Counted from the stretch's first letter, positions 7,796 to 16,088 are shown. The stretch is 64,000 bases of DNA from Actinokineospora enzanensis DSM 44649 (GCF_000374445.1 NZ_KB894420.1:1-64000), one strand, 5' to 3'. Translations and numbers: made by a program. The notes: generated from the letters alone by a model not told the origin.

Positions 7796-8467
7796 CGGGA
7801 GCCCGCCTATGTCTCCATCGCGGGCACGTACGCGCGGCTCATCCGGGGCGGAGACCTGTCGCCCGGGATCCAGTTGCCCAGCCACGCCGAGATGGCGGAA
7901 AAGCACGGCGTGTCGGACATCGTGGTCCGTAAGGCTATGGAGCTACTCAGGAGTCAGGGGCTGGTCCGAACCGTTCGCCGTCGTGGCATCTTCGTCGCAG
8001 ACCGTGCCAACCTCGTGCGCATTTCGCCGGAACGCCAGATGCAGAGCCCGGAAGTGTCATTCGGAGCAGAATCCGAAGAGTCGGTCGACGTTCACCGCGA
8101 AACCGCGCAAGTCTCCGCCACAGACGAACTTGCGGACATCTTCGGAGTTCAGACTGGGGACGAGCTTGTCTATGTCATCACGCGCGTTTCGAGCGGCGGG
8201 CATCCTGTGTCGATCTCGGACACCTATCACCGGGTAGGCGCGAACGGGGCGGCCGGCGCGACCGTTCTAGAGGAAACCCTTGCCGACAAGATGCCGACGA
8301 AGGTCCATGCGGAGTGGTTGCGCACGCCCGTGGGAGCCCTCGTCAAGACGGTACGCCAGGAGTTCCGCGCGGTAGACGGGCAGATGTTGATGATCTCCGA
8401 CATCTCCTACCCGCAAGACCGTTACGACGCGTTTGTGTTCAGAATGAATCTCAATCCTGATTCTTGA
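7736..8467 (+). CDS. GntR-family repressor (KorSA-like)
   Basis: 243 aa from ATG 7736 (AAGGAGG about 10 nt upstream); GTG 7793 with GGAGGG upstream is an alternative giving 224 aa. Winged HTH about residues 25-90: SIAGTYARLIRGGDLSPGIQ, PSHAEMAEKHGVSDIVVRKA, then GIFVA. The C-terminal UTRA-like domain (about 105-240) places it in the HutC subfamily, which binds small ligands. Known: KorSA of pSAM2 is a GntR repressor of pra. This gene is divergent from the Pra-like gene and shares the palindromic operator, so it probably holds the AICE quiescent and controls itself. Confidence 0.9.
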   Translation: MTGSGPGGGTVDTEGGPGPVREPAYVSIAGTYARLIRGGDLSPGIQLPSHAEMAEKHGVSDIVVRKAMELLRSQGLVRTVRRRGIFVADRANLVRISPERQMQSPEVSFGAESEESVDVHRETAQVSATDELADIFGVQTGDELVYVITRVSSGGHPVSISDTYHRVGANGAAGATVLEETLADKMPTKVHAEWLRTPVGALVKTVRQEFRAVDGQMLMISDISYPQDRYDAFVFRMNLNPDS

Positions 8468-8491
8468 GACTGCTGGCCATCCCGCCTGCCT

Positions 8492-8521
8492 GGGCCGGAC
8501 ATCCTGACCGATGTCCGGCCC
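8492..8521. terminator. Convergent terminator hairpin
   Basis: GGGCCGGACATC (8492-8503), 6-nt loop, GATGTCCGGCCC (8510-8521). Perfect 12-bp stem between the convergent gntR and methyltransferase genes. There is no long U-run on either side. Confidence 0.7.
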
Positions 8522-8527
8522 GGACTT

Positions 8528-9364
8528 TCAACGGCGTACCCACCCCTCGGCGACATCGGGAATGTTCCACCATGACACGTGTCGTGAATCCTCCGACTCC
8601 AGTGTCCAGCCGTTCGACAACGCCTCAAAGAACGCATCGTCTCCGGTCATTCCCCCCTTGTGCTGCCCAACGAAGATCAGACGCTCGCCGCCTGCTCTCT
8701 CAAATGCTGCCAGGGCTTCCGATGCCATGGGCGCACCCCAACCTGGAGGCCAGCAGAGCAACAGCACATAGCCCGGCCGACTGGCTACATCCCTGTCGAA
8801 CTCTTCAATATTCCCGACATGATGCCAGGTTTCAATCTGCCCGGTCGCAGGCGAGAAGGAACTATTGTCTTCCTTGTCTGGGGGTGATGAGTCGTACGCC
8901 TGGACACTCACGCCCGCGCGGGTGATCTGTGCCGCCCAGTAGCCCCGGCCCGCTCCGAGTTCGATCATCGGCCTACCTGCACAGAACGCGGCTATCCACT
9001 CTATGGTTTCCGGAGACGGGATCGCATATGCAAATATTCCTTGTAAGAGCATCTGGGCATACGCAAGTCGGCCACTTCCGTTCGAATGGCCAGCATTTAC
9101 TAGCCTGCGCCCGTCGCATTCATGCACAAAGGGCGAAACGATGTCCCAATACGGATTCTCGCTTTCCGTGCGCCCGCCCGTCACATAATGAACGAAGCGT
9201 AGATCGAACGCGTTGTCTATCCGATTATCGCCTGTTCCTGGCAATCCCAGGGCGGTACTCAGATAGTCATCAACTTTCGGATATTCGACCCGAAGGCGTT
9301 CTTCGTCATTCAGCAACGCCGCCAACACCTTCCGGCGTTCCTCTGTCAAGGCAAGCTCGATCAC
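8528..9364 (-). CDS. Class I SAM-dependent methyltransferase-like cargo protein
   Basis: 278 aa from GTG 9364 with AAGGA about 12 nt upstream. Motif I of a Rossmann methyltransferase is clear: MIELGAGRGYWAAQ (about 131-144), with an acidic Asp in VQAYDSSPP for the ribose. Later LLLCWPPGWG corresponds to motif IV, and the C-terminus continues the fold. The first 130 residues are an all-helical extension with no recognised domain. It lies at the right end of the AICE, opposite to its neighbours, and has no role in transfer, so it is likely cargo. Substrate unknown; DNA, RNA, protein or small molecule cannot be separated from sequence. Confidence 0.7.
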   Translation of the reverse strand: MIELALTEERRKVLAALLNDEERLRVEYPKVDDYLSTALGLPGTGDNRIDNAFDLRFVHYVTGGRTESENPYWDIVSPFVHECDGRRLVNAGHSNGSGRLAYAQMLLQGIFAYAIPSPETIEWIAAFCAGRPMIELGAGRGYWAAQITRAGVSVQAYDSSPPDKEDNSSFSPATGQIETWHHVGNIEEFDRDVASRPGYVLLLCWPPGWGAPMASEALAAFERAGGERLIFVGQHKGGMTGDDAFFEALSNGWTLESEDSRHVSWWNIPDVAEGWVRR

Positions 9365-9841
9365 GCCGCCTGTCCTTTCAGATCCGCATTCCTGCCGCTA
9401 TGACTCCAACGCTCATCCACATCGACCACCGTAGGCCCTCTGAGGCGCGCTCGTCACCTGCGACGATCGCGTGATCCCCAGACTGGGCCGTTAGCCCATC
9501 CAACCTTTTGCGCACTTCCAGCGGGGGCAACCTGCGTCGCTCCCGCCGTCTCACCCCCCAGCCCGCACCAGTCAAGACCTTCCCGAGATGCCGACAAGGG
9601 GCGCGCCGCTGGCCCTGCATGTTCGTGGTTGCTGCTGAATCTGGCTCTATGGGATCAAGGCCGCGCCGCCCGCGCGGCGCGGCGCGGTGTGCCTGTCCTG
9701 GTGGCAGGCCGGTCCGTATCCATCGCGCCACAGCGCGGGCTCCCGCTCCGCTTCGCCCGCGCGGGCGCGCGGCACAGCCTGCCACCGGGTCGAGACGCAC
9801 CACACCGCACGGGCGGCGCCGATGCAAACCGACGAGGACCG
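9365..9841. other. Intergenic, no supported gene
   Basis: 477 bp between the methyltransferase and XRE genes of the AICE. A 149-codon minus-strand frame (9378-9827) is basic and proline-rich for most of its length and is not supported. Its last 50 residues look more protein-like, so a short gene near 9378-9530 cannot be fully excluded. Confidence 0.5.
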
Positions 9842-10321
9842 ATGGTTGACACTGACCGGACGCTAGTGCGGCCTGAGCTGCTCCGCTCCGTTGGCCGACA
9901 GCTCAGAAATGCCCGAGAAGACCTGGGATGGACACGGTCTCAGGTGGTCAAGCGGGTCGAGTTCGAGCTGCACGTACAGACCTTGGCGACATATGAGCAG
10001 GGGACTAGGCAATGCACGCTAGGCCGATTCGTCGCGATCTGTCAGGCGCTGGGCGTGTCTGCCCTGGACGTCCTCAAAGATGCAATGGAGCAGACAGAGG
10101 TTCCCCCGCACAAGTTGGTTTGCGCGGTCGACCTGCGAGTGATCATGGCGGGAATTGACCCAGAACTCGAACCGCTACGACGGTGGGCACGTAATCGCCT
10201 CATCGCCGACTCCAAGACGCCCGTGGTGCCACTCGAACCTGACGAGGTCGCGACCCTTGCGATGTTCTGCGGTCTGTCCCATGAAGACTTTTTCCAGCGC
10301 CTCACCGGCGCTGACGGGTGA
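9842..10321 (+). CDS. XRE-family transcriptional regulator
   Basis: 159 aa from ATG 9842. An N-terminal HTH_3 domain (about 10-75) is clear: LLRSVGRQLRNAREDLGWTR, then SQVVKRV, LATYEQGTRQ as recognition helix, and FVAICQALGVSALDVL. The C-terminal half (about 85-155) is helical with acidic patches (EPDEVATLAMFCGLSHEDFF) and no known ligand domain. It is the last gene before the right att site and is transcribed with gntR polarity. Regulators of this type are common in AICEs and may control excision or cargo; the target is unknown. Confidence 0.85.
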   Translation: MVDTDRTLVRPELLRSVGRQLRNAREDLGWTRSQVVKRVEFELHVQTLATYEQGTRQCTLGRFVAICQALGVSALDVLKDAMEQTEVPPHKLVCAVDLRVIMAGIDPELEPLRRWARNRLIADSKTPVVPLEPDEVATLAMFCGLSHEDFFQRLTGADG

Positions 10322-10734
10322 ACGAGCCCGCCGTTCTAGCCCGAGACCGACCTTCGCATAAAGAGCAATGTGGCCTCAGGCGGTCAGGACGCGTTGCCAA
10401 CCTGGTCGGTACCAGGGGCGCCCGCCCCTGGACCCCTGGCACCCGTGGCACGATCCGCGCAGACGTTGATCTGAGCTGCCGTCCGTAGCGCGGATCGCAC
10501 CACGGGAACGTGGAACAGGCTCGCGCACAGCCTTCGATCCGGAGCGAATACCACCCCACGGACCTCAGATCGCGCGCGAGCCCCAGGCCGTTCAGGCCGT
10601 TCCCGACCGACGCCCAGGCCGTCCACAGGCCGTCAGACGTCAGGTACCAGCCGGAAGCAATCGGCATCAACCAGTAAGAACCCGCAGGTCACGACATTGG
10701 CTGCCGCGAACCCCCAGGTGGCGACAGCGTCGAA
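10322..10734. other. Right end of the AICE, no supported gene
   Basis: About 410 bp between the XRE gene and the right att site. Frames at 10302-10670 (122 codons) and 10384-10626 (80 codons), both minus, overlap each other and lack clear ribosome-binding sites. Short direct repeats CAGGCCGTTC/CAGGCCGTCC occur at about 10586-10640. Such att-proximal stretches often hold integrase arm sites. Confidence 0.5.
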
Positions 10735-10746
10735 AAGATATCCACA
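10735..10746 (+). repeat. Right AICE attachment site
   Basis: AAGATATCCACA, one mismatch from the left site. From 10739 onward the sequence continues the interrupted chromosomal repeat (159 of 161 bases match the inverted copy at 12537-12697). The GCGACAG that precedes the left core recurs imperfectly upstream at about 10721-10727. Confidence 0.78.
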
Positions 10747-10899
10747 GTCAAGATCCACACCCCCCGTTTCAAGATCCACCGCCACCCCCGCCCGGTAGAA
10801 TGGGCCCTGGGGGATCCCCCTGGGAGCGGTGGGCTCTGTGTGGGGGCGACTTGCGCGAGGCGCGGGGGCGCGCGTCGGAGCGAGGGGCGATGTCGATCA
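10739..10899 (-). repeat. Intergenic repeat copy A (right part, split by the AICE)
   Basis: 161 bp, 159 identical to the inverted copy at 12537-12697 with no gaps. The remaining 20 bp of this copy are bases 1-20 on the other side of the AICE. Contains CCATTCTAC on the complementary strand and a GGGGGATCCCCC palindrome. Confidence 0.9.
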
Positions 10900-11109
10900 G
10901 GCCGGGAACCGCGTGAACTTGAGCCCGTCAGGCGCGGACATGCCCACTTGGTCGAGGACGCGACGAAGATCAATTCGCGAGCCCGTAGATAGCCGCCTGG
11001 TACAGACATGCTTTGCCGCGAGTGTTGGTCAAGGGCGTGCCGCGATGTCGCTCAAGCCGGACAGCATGACGTGCCTCAGCAGTGCGACCTGGAGCGTCCT
11101 CCGGCGAGG

Positions 11110-11286
11110 TCACCAGTGTTCGGCGCGAAGCTTGCCCTCGATGTCCCGCACATGTCGGCGCGCACAGGTCGGGCACAACCAGCGAGGGCCGCGTTCGTCC
11201 TGTTCCGTCACCCAGGACAACGCTTCCAGCGCGGTCGCCTCGGTGCGGGAGCGGCCGCAGAGAGCACAAGCCGGGTCTTCGGTCAT
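11110..11286 (-). CDS. 58-aa zinc-ribbon protein
   Basis: Start ATG 11286, stop TGA 11110-11112. The protein begins MTEDPACALCGRSRTE and has CALC at residues 7-10 and CPTC at 38-41, followed by ARRHVRDIEGKL, a four-cysteine zinc ribbon of a kind common as small conserved hypothetical proteins in actinomycetes. Codon use is typical for the chromosome, with GC-rich third positions. It lies 11 nt downstream of the methyltransferase gene (stop 11298) on the same strand, so the two are probably co-transcribed. Function unknown. Confidence 0.75.
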   Translation of the reverse strand: MTEDPACALCGRSRTEATALEALSWVTEQDERGPRWLCPTCARRHVRDIEGKLRAEHW

Positions 11287-11297
11287 GGTCGATCAGG

Positions 11298-12161
11298 CTA
11301 CGCCGCGTGGCCGAGGTGCACGGTGGACGCATTGAGCACGAAGACGTCGTCGCGGGCGGCGACCCAGTCGGGGCCGTCTCGTGTGAGCAGGCGTTCGAGG
11401 ATGTCGCGGTCGGATTCAGGCAGGCGGTCGGCGCCGACGGCGGCGAGCCATGCCAGCCAGTCCGCGACCGACTCCCGAACCTGCTCGGTGGCCGGTGCGG
11501 GCAGGTCGACCAGGTAGCTGAACGCGGTCACATCGCGCAGCCCGACGTCGGTCAACGCGCGGTTCCAGCCGATCGGCAGGCGGACCGCGCCGTCGATGGC
11601 CGCGCGCATGTCGGCGAACCAGGCGTTGCGGGCGGCGACGAGCCGGTCCTGCAGGCCCGGCTCGCCGATGCCGAGATCCCACGGCAGACAGTGCGTGTGC
11701 AGTCCACCTTCGCTGAGCGCGAGCTGTCCACCCGGGCGCAGCAGCCGCGCCAGCCCCGCGAGACCCGCCAGCTGGTCGGGCAGGTGGTGCACGATCCGCG
11801 ACGCCCACACGAGATCGGCGGCGGGTACGAACTCGGCCAACCGTGGTTCGGCGGCGTCCGCGCGCACGGCGACGACCTCGACCTTGTCGACCGCCCGCAC
11901 CTGCTCGACCGCCACCGCCTGCAACTCCGGCACCGCGTCGACCAACACGACCCGTCCACCACCCCGCGCGGCGAGCGCGGCCGCCAACGCGACGGCCATG
12001 CCACCCGTGCCGGAACCGACATCAACGACCGTGGCCCCCGCAGGCAGCGAATCGACCAACCGCCGCGCGACCCAGCCATTGACCTCGGCCTCGATCGCAT
12101 CGGTCCGCCGCATCACCGCGACCCGCTTGGCCCAGTCGATCCCGTCATGCGTGTGCACCAT
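11298..12161 (-). CDS. Class I SAM-dependent methyltransferase
   Basis: 287 aa from ATG 12161 (the open frame extends to 12407, but that extension lacks protein-like sequence). Motif I VVDVGSGTGGMAVALA (about 46-61), acidic VVLVDAVPELQ, then RADAAEPRLAEF and ADLVWASRIVHHLPDQ, and LLRPGGQLALSEGG: a complete Rossmann methyltransferase of the Methyltransf_11/25 type. The C-terminal third (about 190-287) is a helical substrate-side region. It sits with the zinc-ribbon gene between two inverted repeat copies. Substrate unknown; small-molecule methylation is the usual role of this subfamily. Confidence 0.85.
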   Translation of the reverse strand: MVHTHDGIDWAKRVAVMRRTDAIEAEVNGWVARRLVDSLPAGATVVDVGSGTGGMAVALAAALAARGGGRVVLVDAVPELQAVAVEQVRAVDKVEVVAVRADAAEPRLAEFVPAADLVWASRIVHHLPDQLAGLAGLARLLRPGGQLALSEGGLHTHCLPWDLGIGEPGLQDRLVAARNAWFADMRAAIDGAVRLPIGWNRALTDVGLRDVTAFSYLVDLPAPATEQVRESVADWLAWLAAVGADRLPESDRDILERLLTRDGPDWVAARDDVFVLNASTVHLGHAA

Positions 12162-12536
12162 GCACCCCACGCTAGGCGGCCCCGTCCGGAACCGCGCACC
12201 CATGATCAGGCACCCGCACCGCGCAGCCACCACCGACTCTCGCCCGGCGGTCGCCCACGTCTTGGTCGACATCGCAGCCGCGCGCAGAGACCACCGCCCC
12301 ATCACGCCCCCACGCGCACCGACGATCAAGCCGTTCATCATGATCCGCCCGCCGCCCACGTGCGGGATCGGATCCCCTCCTGATAGCACGGCCACTACGA
12401 CAACCATCGCGACAGCGCACCTCCCCCTTCAGGAGCAGGTAGCCGCACGCCCGACAACTGCACGACCAATCTGAACGGCTCGCTGTGTTCGCTGGCCGCA
12501 GTGCGATCGACTCACCGCTTGATCGCCCTCACCGCT
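12162..12536. other. Intergenic upstream of the methyltransferase gene, no supported gene
   Basis: 375 bp. It holds a short tandem repeat, CTCACCGCTTGATCG twice at about 12510-12542, and presumably the methyltransferase promoter. No credible frame on either strand. Confidence 0.6.
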
Positions 12537-12711
12537 TGATCGACATCGCCCCTAGCCCCGACGCGCGCCCCCGCGCCTCGCGCAAGTCGCCCCCACACAG
12601 AGCCCACCGCTCCCAGGGGGATCCCCCAGGGCCCATTCTACCGGGCGGGGGTGGCGGTGGATCTTGAAACGGGGGGTGTGGATCTTGACTGTGGATAACT
12701 TCTGTCGCTGG
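12537..12711 (+). repeat. Intergenic repeat copy B (intact)
   Basis: Inverted relative to copy A and 98.8% identical over 161 bp, plus 20 of 20 to bases 1-20. Carries TGTGGATAA (12690-12698), a DnaA-box match, within the sequence used as AICE target. It ends 20 bp from the stop codon of the AarF-like gene. Confidence 0.9.
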
Positions 12712-12730
12712 GGTGGGTGAAAAGCTGGGG

Positions 12731-14047
12731 TCAGTCTTCGTCGGCGAAGCCGGGTTGCCAGTGGGTGATGATGTCTCGCATGGAGAACTCGGCGTCCAGT
12801 TGGCAGAGGATGCCGGTGGCGCCCGCGGTCACGCGCTGGATGAGCAGGTATTGCGGGGGCAGGTTCAGGGAGCGGCCGGTTTTGAAGTCCTGGCCGCGTA
12901 GGTCGCCGACGCGTTCGCCCTGGCGTTGCATCCAGCGGCGGGTGAAGTGGAAGCGGTCGACCGAGGCGGGTTCGATGAACGGGGCCAGGTAGGCCAGGAC
13001 GTGGTCGGGGTCCAGGCGCATGCCGGGGCGGATGAAGCCCTCGTCGCGCATGAGTTCCATCAGTTCGGCGGAGTGGCCCTGGAGGGACAGGCGGGTCATC
13101 ACGCCGAGGGGGCGGGGGAGGCCCTCGGGAAGGCGGGCGACGGCGCCGAAGTCGAGGACGCAGAGGCGGTCGTCGGGGGTCATCATGAAGTTGCCGGGGT
13201 GCGGGTCGGAGTGCAGCAGGCCCGCGCGGGCCGGTGAGGAGAAGTGGAACTCCGACAGGAGCCGACCAGCGCGGTCGCGTTCGTCGCGGGTGCCGTTGCG
13301 GATGATCGTGGCGAGGGGGCGGCCGTCGACCCATTCGGTGATGGTGACCTTGGGGGCGCTGGCCAGCACGCGCGGGACCAGGACCTGGTCGTCGCCGGCG
13401 AAGGCATTGGCGAAGGCGCGCTGGTTGTCGGCCTCGGCGCGGTAGTCGAGCTCCTCGGTCATCCGGTCGGCGAGCTCCTGCAGCAGCGGCTTGATCTCCA
13501 TGCCCGGCGCGAACGGCTGGAACAGCCTGCTGAACCGCTGCAGCTGGCGCAGGTCGGACAGCAGGGCCTCGTCCGCGCCCGGGTACTGGACCTTGACCGC
13601 GACCTGTCTGCCGTCGTGCCATACCGCCTTGTGCACCTGGCCGATGCTGGCCGCGGCAGCCGGGCGGTCGTCGAAGTCGGTGAACCGGCTCGACCAGTTG
13701 CGGCCGAGCTGCTGGGCCAGCACCCGGTGCGTGGCCTGGGTGCTCATCGGCGGGGCCGCCGCCTGCAGCTTGGTCAACGCCTCCCGGTAGGGCTCGGCGA
13801 GCTCGTCGGGCACCGCGGCCTCGAACACCGACAGCGCCTGGCCGAACTTCATCGCGCCGCCCTTGAGCTGCCCGAGCACCTCGAACAGCTGCTCGGCGGT
13901 GCGCGCCGACAGCTCCGCGCTCACCTGCTCGGCGCTCTGCCCGGCCAGCCGCTTCCCCCAGCCGCCGACGGCCCGGCCCGCGACGCCCAGCGGAATGCTG
14001 GCCAGTCGGGCCGTGCGCGCGACGGTCTTGCGTGGCATCTCGGTCAC
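12731..14047 (-). CDS. ABC1/AarF (UbiB)-family protein kinase-like protein
   Basis: 438 aa from GTG 14047, giving the family-typical N-terminus VTEMPRKTVARTARLASIPL; ATG 14038 is possible. The UbiB/ADCK signature is seen: KxGQ motif GAMKFGQALS (about 68-77), Ala-rich AAASIGQVHKA, catalytic Lys in VAVKVQYPG (about 152), LLHSDPHPGNFM as the catalytic loop (about 275-286) and metal-binding DFGAVARLP (about 296-304). No membrane segment is obvious. Known: UbiB-family members support quinone biosynthesis or lipid handling through ATPase activity. In actinomycetes its role is unknown; the ThiF-like and metallopeptidase neighbours are a conserved set. Confidence 0.9.
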   Translation of the reverse strand: MTEMPRKTVARTARLASIPLGVAGRAVGGWGKRLAGQSAEQVSAELSARTAEQLFEVLGQLKGGAMKFGQALSVFEAAVPDELAEPYREALTKLQAAAPPMSTQATHRVLAQQLGRNWSSRFTDFDDRPAAAASIGQVHKAVWHDGRQVAVKVQYPGADEALLSDLRQLQRFSRLFQPFAPGMEIKPLLQELADRMTEELDYRAEADNQRAFANAFAGDDQVLVPRVLASAPKVTITEWVDGRPLATIIRNGTRDERDRAGRLLSEFHFSSPARAGLLHSDPHPGNFMMTPDDRLCVLDFGAVARLPEGLPRPLGVMTRLSLQGHSAELMELMRDEGFIRPGMRLDPDHVLAYLAPFIEPASVDRFHFTRRWMQRQGERVGDLRGQDFKTGRSLNLPPQYLLIQRVTAGATGILCQLDAEFSMRDIITHWQPGFADED

Positions 14048-14213
14048 CCGTCGATTGTCCCTTGCCGGGACCCTCGATCGCAGGGGATTCCGGTGCCATA
14101 TGCGGGTCCGTACCGCCCAGGACACCGTTTCGAGGGTCGGGAAAGTCGCATATGTCGGTTGTGTGCCGCGTCGGGTGACGATCTCACGACCCCGCGGCGC
14201 GGCGGGTTGTGGG

Positions 14214-15305
14214 CTATCCGCGGCCTCCCCTCGCCACTGCCCGGCGGCGCCGGGACCGGGCCGGGAACAGGTACCGGTAGCTCGGGTGCGCGGCTGCCCC
14301 GCAGGCGCAGTCCGGGTGCGGCGCCCACGGCCTGCGGTCGAGTTCGGCGGCGAACGCGTCGACCTCCAGCGCCGTGTTCCACGTGCTCGGCGTCGGTACT
14401 CGTGGGTCGCGCAGCCAGCCGAGCGCGTGCAGCGTCTGCGCCGCCGCGACGCCCGCGGTCGTGTGCACGGTCGACAGGTCTACCAGCTGACTGCGCCCGG
14501 CCAGCTGCCCCGCGACCGTCGGCCAGCACGGATCGATGTGGGCGCGGTGGTGGTCGGCGCAGCGCAGACAGCTGCTCACCCCCGGCACTACCAACGGCCC
14601 GACGATGCCGACACCGTCGCGCGCGCTCACCCGCAGATGCGGGATACCGCGCTCGACCAGCTCCGCTGTGACGGCCGGTTCCGGCACCAGCGCGTCGGTG
14701 AGCAGCGCCAGATGTGGGCGGGCGCGGGAAAACCGGCGGGTGACCACCGTGTCGTCGGCGCGCCGGACCGCGTCATGCGCGGCGGGTTGTCGGGCCCGGC
14801 CGACGTCCTCCGGCCGCAGCCCCGCGCCGACGTCCTCGGCCGCCACCCGGCCACGCGCGTTGACGTGCACGTGACCGACCCCGGCCGCCGCCAGCTGACA
14901 GGCGATCGCCACGGCCAGCCGTCCACTGCCGTGGATGTACACGCCCAGGCCTGCGCGCTCGGCCGGATGCGCCGTGCTCGGCCGCTGGGCGGACACCGTC
15001 GTGTCGGCCGCCAGCCTGCGCGGCACCGGCGAACCCGGCCCGGACGCGTCCTCCACCAAGCCGCGGCCGAGCAGGTTCGCCAGCAGGTCGGCCAGGATCT
15101 CGCGGTGCGGTGGACCGACCCCGGCGAGCAGCTCCGCCGTGGTGCGCCCGCCGGTCAACCTGGCGGCCGCGGCGGCCACCGGTGCGGGCAGGTCGCGGAC
15201 CACCACGGCGCGGCGTGGGTCGAGGCCGATCTGGAGCTCGCCTGCGCGTCGCTGGAGCACGGCCACGCCGGGGCGGAAACGGGGGCGAATGGTGTCGTTC
15301 GTCAT
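14214..15305 (-). CDS. ThiF/cyclodehydratase-like protein
   Basis: 363 aa from ATG 15305. An N-terminal region (1-105) resembles the peptide-binding (RRE-like) part of cyclodehydratases: VAVLQRRAGELQIGLDPRRAVV, LTGGRTTAELLAGV. Then comes a Rossmann nucleotide-binding site VYIHGSGRLAVAIA (about 122) typical of E1/ThiF proteins. CLRC (about 244-247) and HPDCACG (about 331) provide four Cys for structural zinc. Known: ThiF-like folds adenylate C-termini or present RiPP precursors to modifying enzymes. No RiPP precursor or YcaO is visible nearby, so a housekeeping role is more likely here. ATP-binding residues look incomplete. Confidence 0.75.
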   Translation of the reverse strand: MTNDTIRPRFRPGVAVLQRRAGELQIGLDPRRAVVVRDLPAPVAAAAARLTGGRTTAELLAGVGPPHREILADLLANLLGRGLVEDASGPGSPVPRRLAADTTVSAQRPSTAHPAERAGLGVYIHGSGRLAVAIACQLAAAGVGHVHVNARGRVAAEDVGAGLRPEDVGRARQPAAHDAVRRADDTVVTRRFSRARPHLALLTDALVPEPAVTAELVERGIPHLRVSARDGVGIVGPLVVPGVSSCLRCADHHRAHIDPCWPTVAGQLAGRSQLVDLSTVHTTAGVAAAQTLHALGWLRDPRVPTPSTWNTALEVDAFAAELDRRPWAPHPDCACGAAAHPSYRYLFPARSRRRRAVARGGRG

Positions 15306-15414
15306 GGCATCAGGGTGGCGGACGCGGCCGAACGGCGTATCGGGTTGTCCACAGGTGAGAGTCACACCCGCCCGGTCCTCCCGCAGTGTCGGTGCGGGCG
15401 ATTACCGTTGTGCC

Positions 15415-15945
15415 GTGGCCGAACCACGCGTCGAGGTGCGCCGGAGCAAGCGCCGAACCCGCACCGTCACGGCGTACCGCGAAGGTGACACCGTGATCGT
15501 TCTCATCCCGGCCCGGCTCTCCAAGAAGGAGGAGGCGCACTGGGTGCAGGAGATGCAGCGCAGGCTGCTGCGCAACGAGACCCGGCGGCGCTCCCCGGCC
15601 CGCACCTCCGACGCCGCGCTGCTGGAGCGGTGCGGTGAGCTCTCCGACCGATACTTCGACGGCGCCTGCCTGCCGCGCTCGGTGCGCTGGGTGCCGCCGA
15701 TGCGCACGCGGTGGGCGTCGTGCACGCCGGTCGACCGGACGATCCGGGTGAGCGAGCGGTTGCGGGAAGTACCCGCGTGGGTGCTCGACTATGTGCTGGT
15801 GCACGAGTTGGCGCACCTATTGGTGCCGGGGCACGGGGACGACTTCTGGACATTGGTGCACGCGTACCCGAAGACCGAGCGGGCGGTGGGGTACCTGGAG
15901 GGGCTCTCGGCGGCGGCCGGGTGGGGGATCTCGGGGGACGACTGA
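15415..15945 (+). CDS. YgjP/WLM-type metallopeptidase-like protein (DUF45, SprT-like)
   Basis: 176 aa from GTG 15415, divergent from the ThiF-like gene with about 110 bp between. Contains the zinc motif VHELAHLLVPGHGDDFW (about 129-145): HExxH plus a third His, the metzincin-like arrangement of the YgjP family. The central RWVPPMRTRWASCTP motif is also family-typical. Cytoplasmic, without signal peptide. Known: the family is widespread and several members are paired with restriction or repair functions, but the substrate is unknown. A TTGTCCACA motif lies in the shared promoter region (15345-15353). Confidence 0.85.
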   Translation: MAEPRVEVRRSKRRTRTVTAYREGDTVIVLIPARLSKKEEAHWVQEMQRRLLRNETRRRSPARTSDAALLERCGELSDRYFDGACLPRSVRWVPPMRTRWASCTPVDRTIRVSERLREVPAWVLDYVLVHELAHLLVPGHGDDFWTLVHAYPKTERAVGYLEGLSAAAGWGISGDD

Positions 15946-16088
15946 GGGCCTGGGGTGTCCACAGGCTTGGGGGAGTTGTGCACAGTTCTCGATCGGGGGA
16001 TCTTGACAACTCGGGGAATCGGATAGCTTGCAGTGCCCCCGCTCCCAGGTGGGCAGGGGGCATGCGAGGTGAGTTTCCGGGATGGCGA

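Larger units (their letters stand above)
9..10746. mobile_element. Integrated AICE (RepSA/FtsK type), about 10.7 kb
   Basis: Seen: tyrosine integrase and excisionase lie at the left end, followed by a RepSA-like initiator, an FtsK-like transfer ATPase, accessory genes, a Pra-like gene, a GntR regulator and an XRE regulator. The ends are direct repeats AAGTTATCCACA (9-20) and AAGATATCCACA (10735-10746), 11 of 12 matching. Joining base 20 to base 10747 rebuilds, base for base, the reverse complement of the uninterrupted repeat at 12537-12709, so the insertion point is shown by comparison and not only by gene content. Known: AICEs excise by Int/Xis, replicate by rolling circle and move as double-stranded DNA through one FtsK-like protein. 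Inference: the element looks complete and probably mobile. Confidence 0.9.

Noticed and set aside
9378-9827. Basic 149-codon minus-strand frame inside the AICE
   Set aside because: Most of it is Arg/Pro-rich without a domain; only the last 50 residues look protein-like, too little for a call.
12552-14099. A 515-codon minus-strand frame over the AarF-like gene
   Set aside because: Arg/Pro/Gly-rich shadow of the AarF-like gene in another frame; the real gene has all kinase motifs.
14214-15945. RiPP biosynthetic cluster around the ThiF/cyclodehydratase-like gene
   Set aside because: No YcaO, dehydrogenase, precursor peptide or dedicated transporter gene adjacent; the neighbours are conserved housekeeping-type genes.
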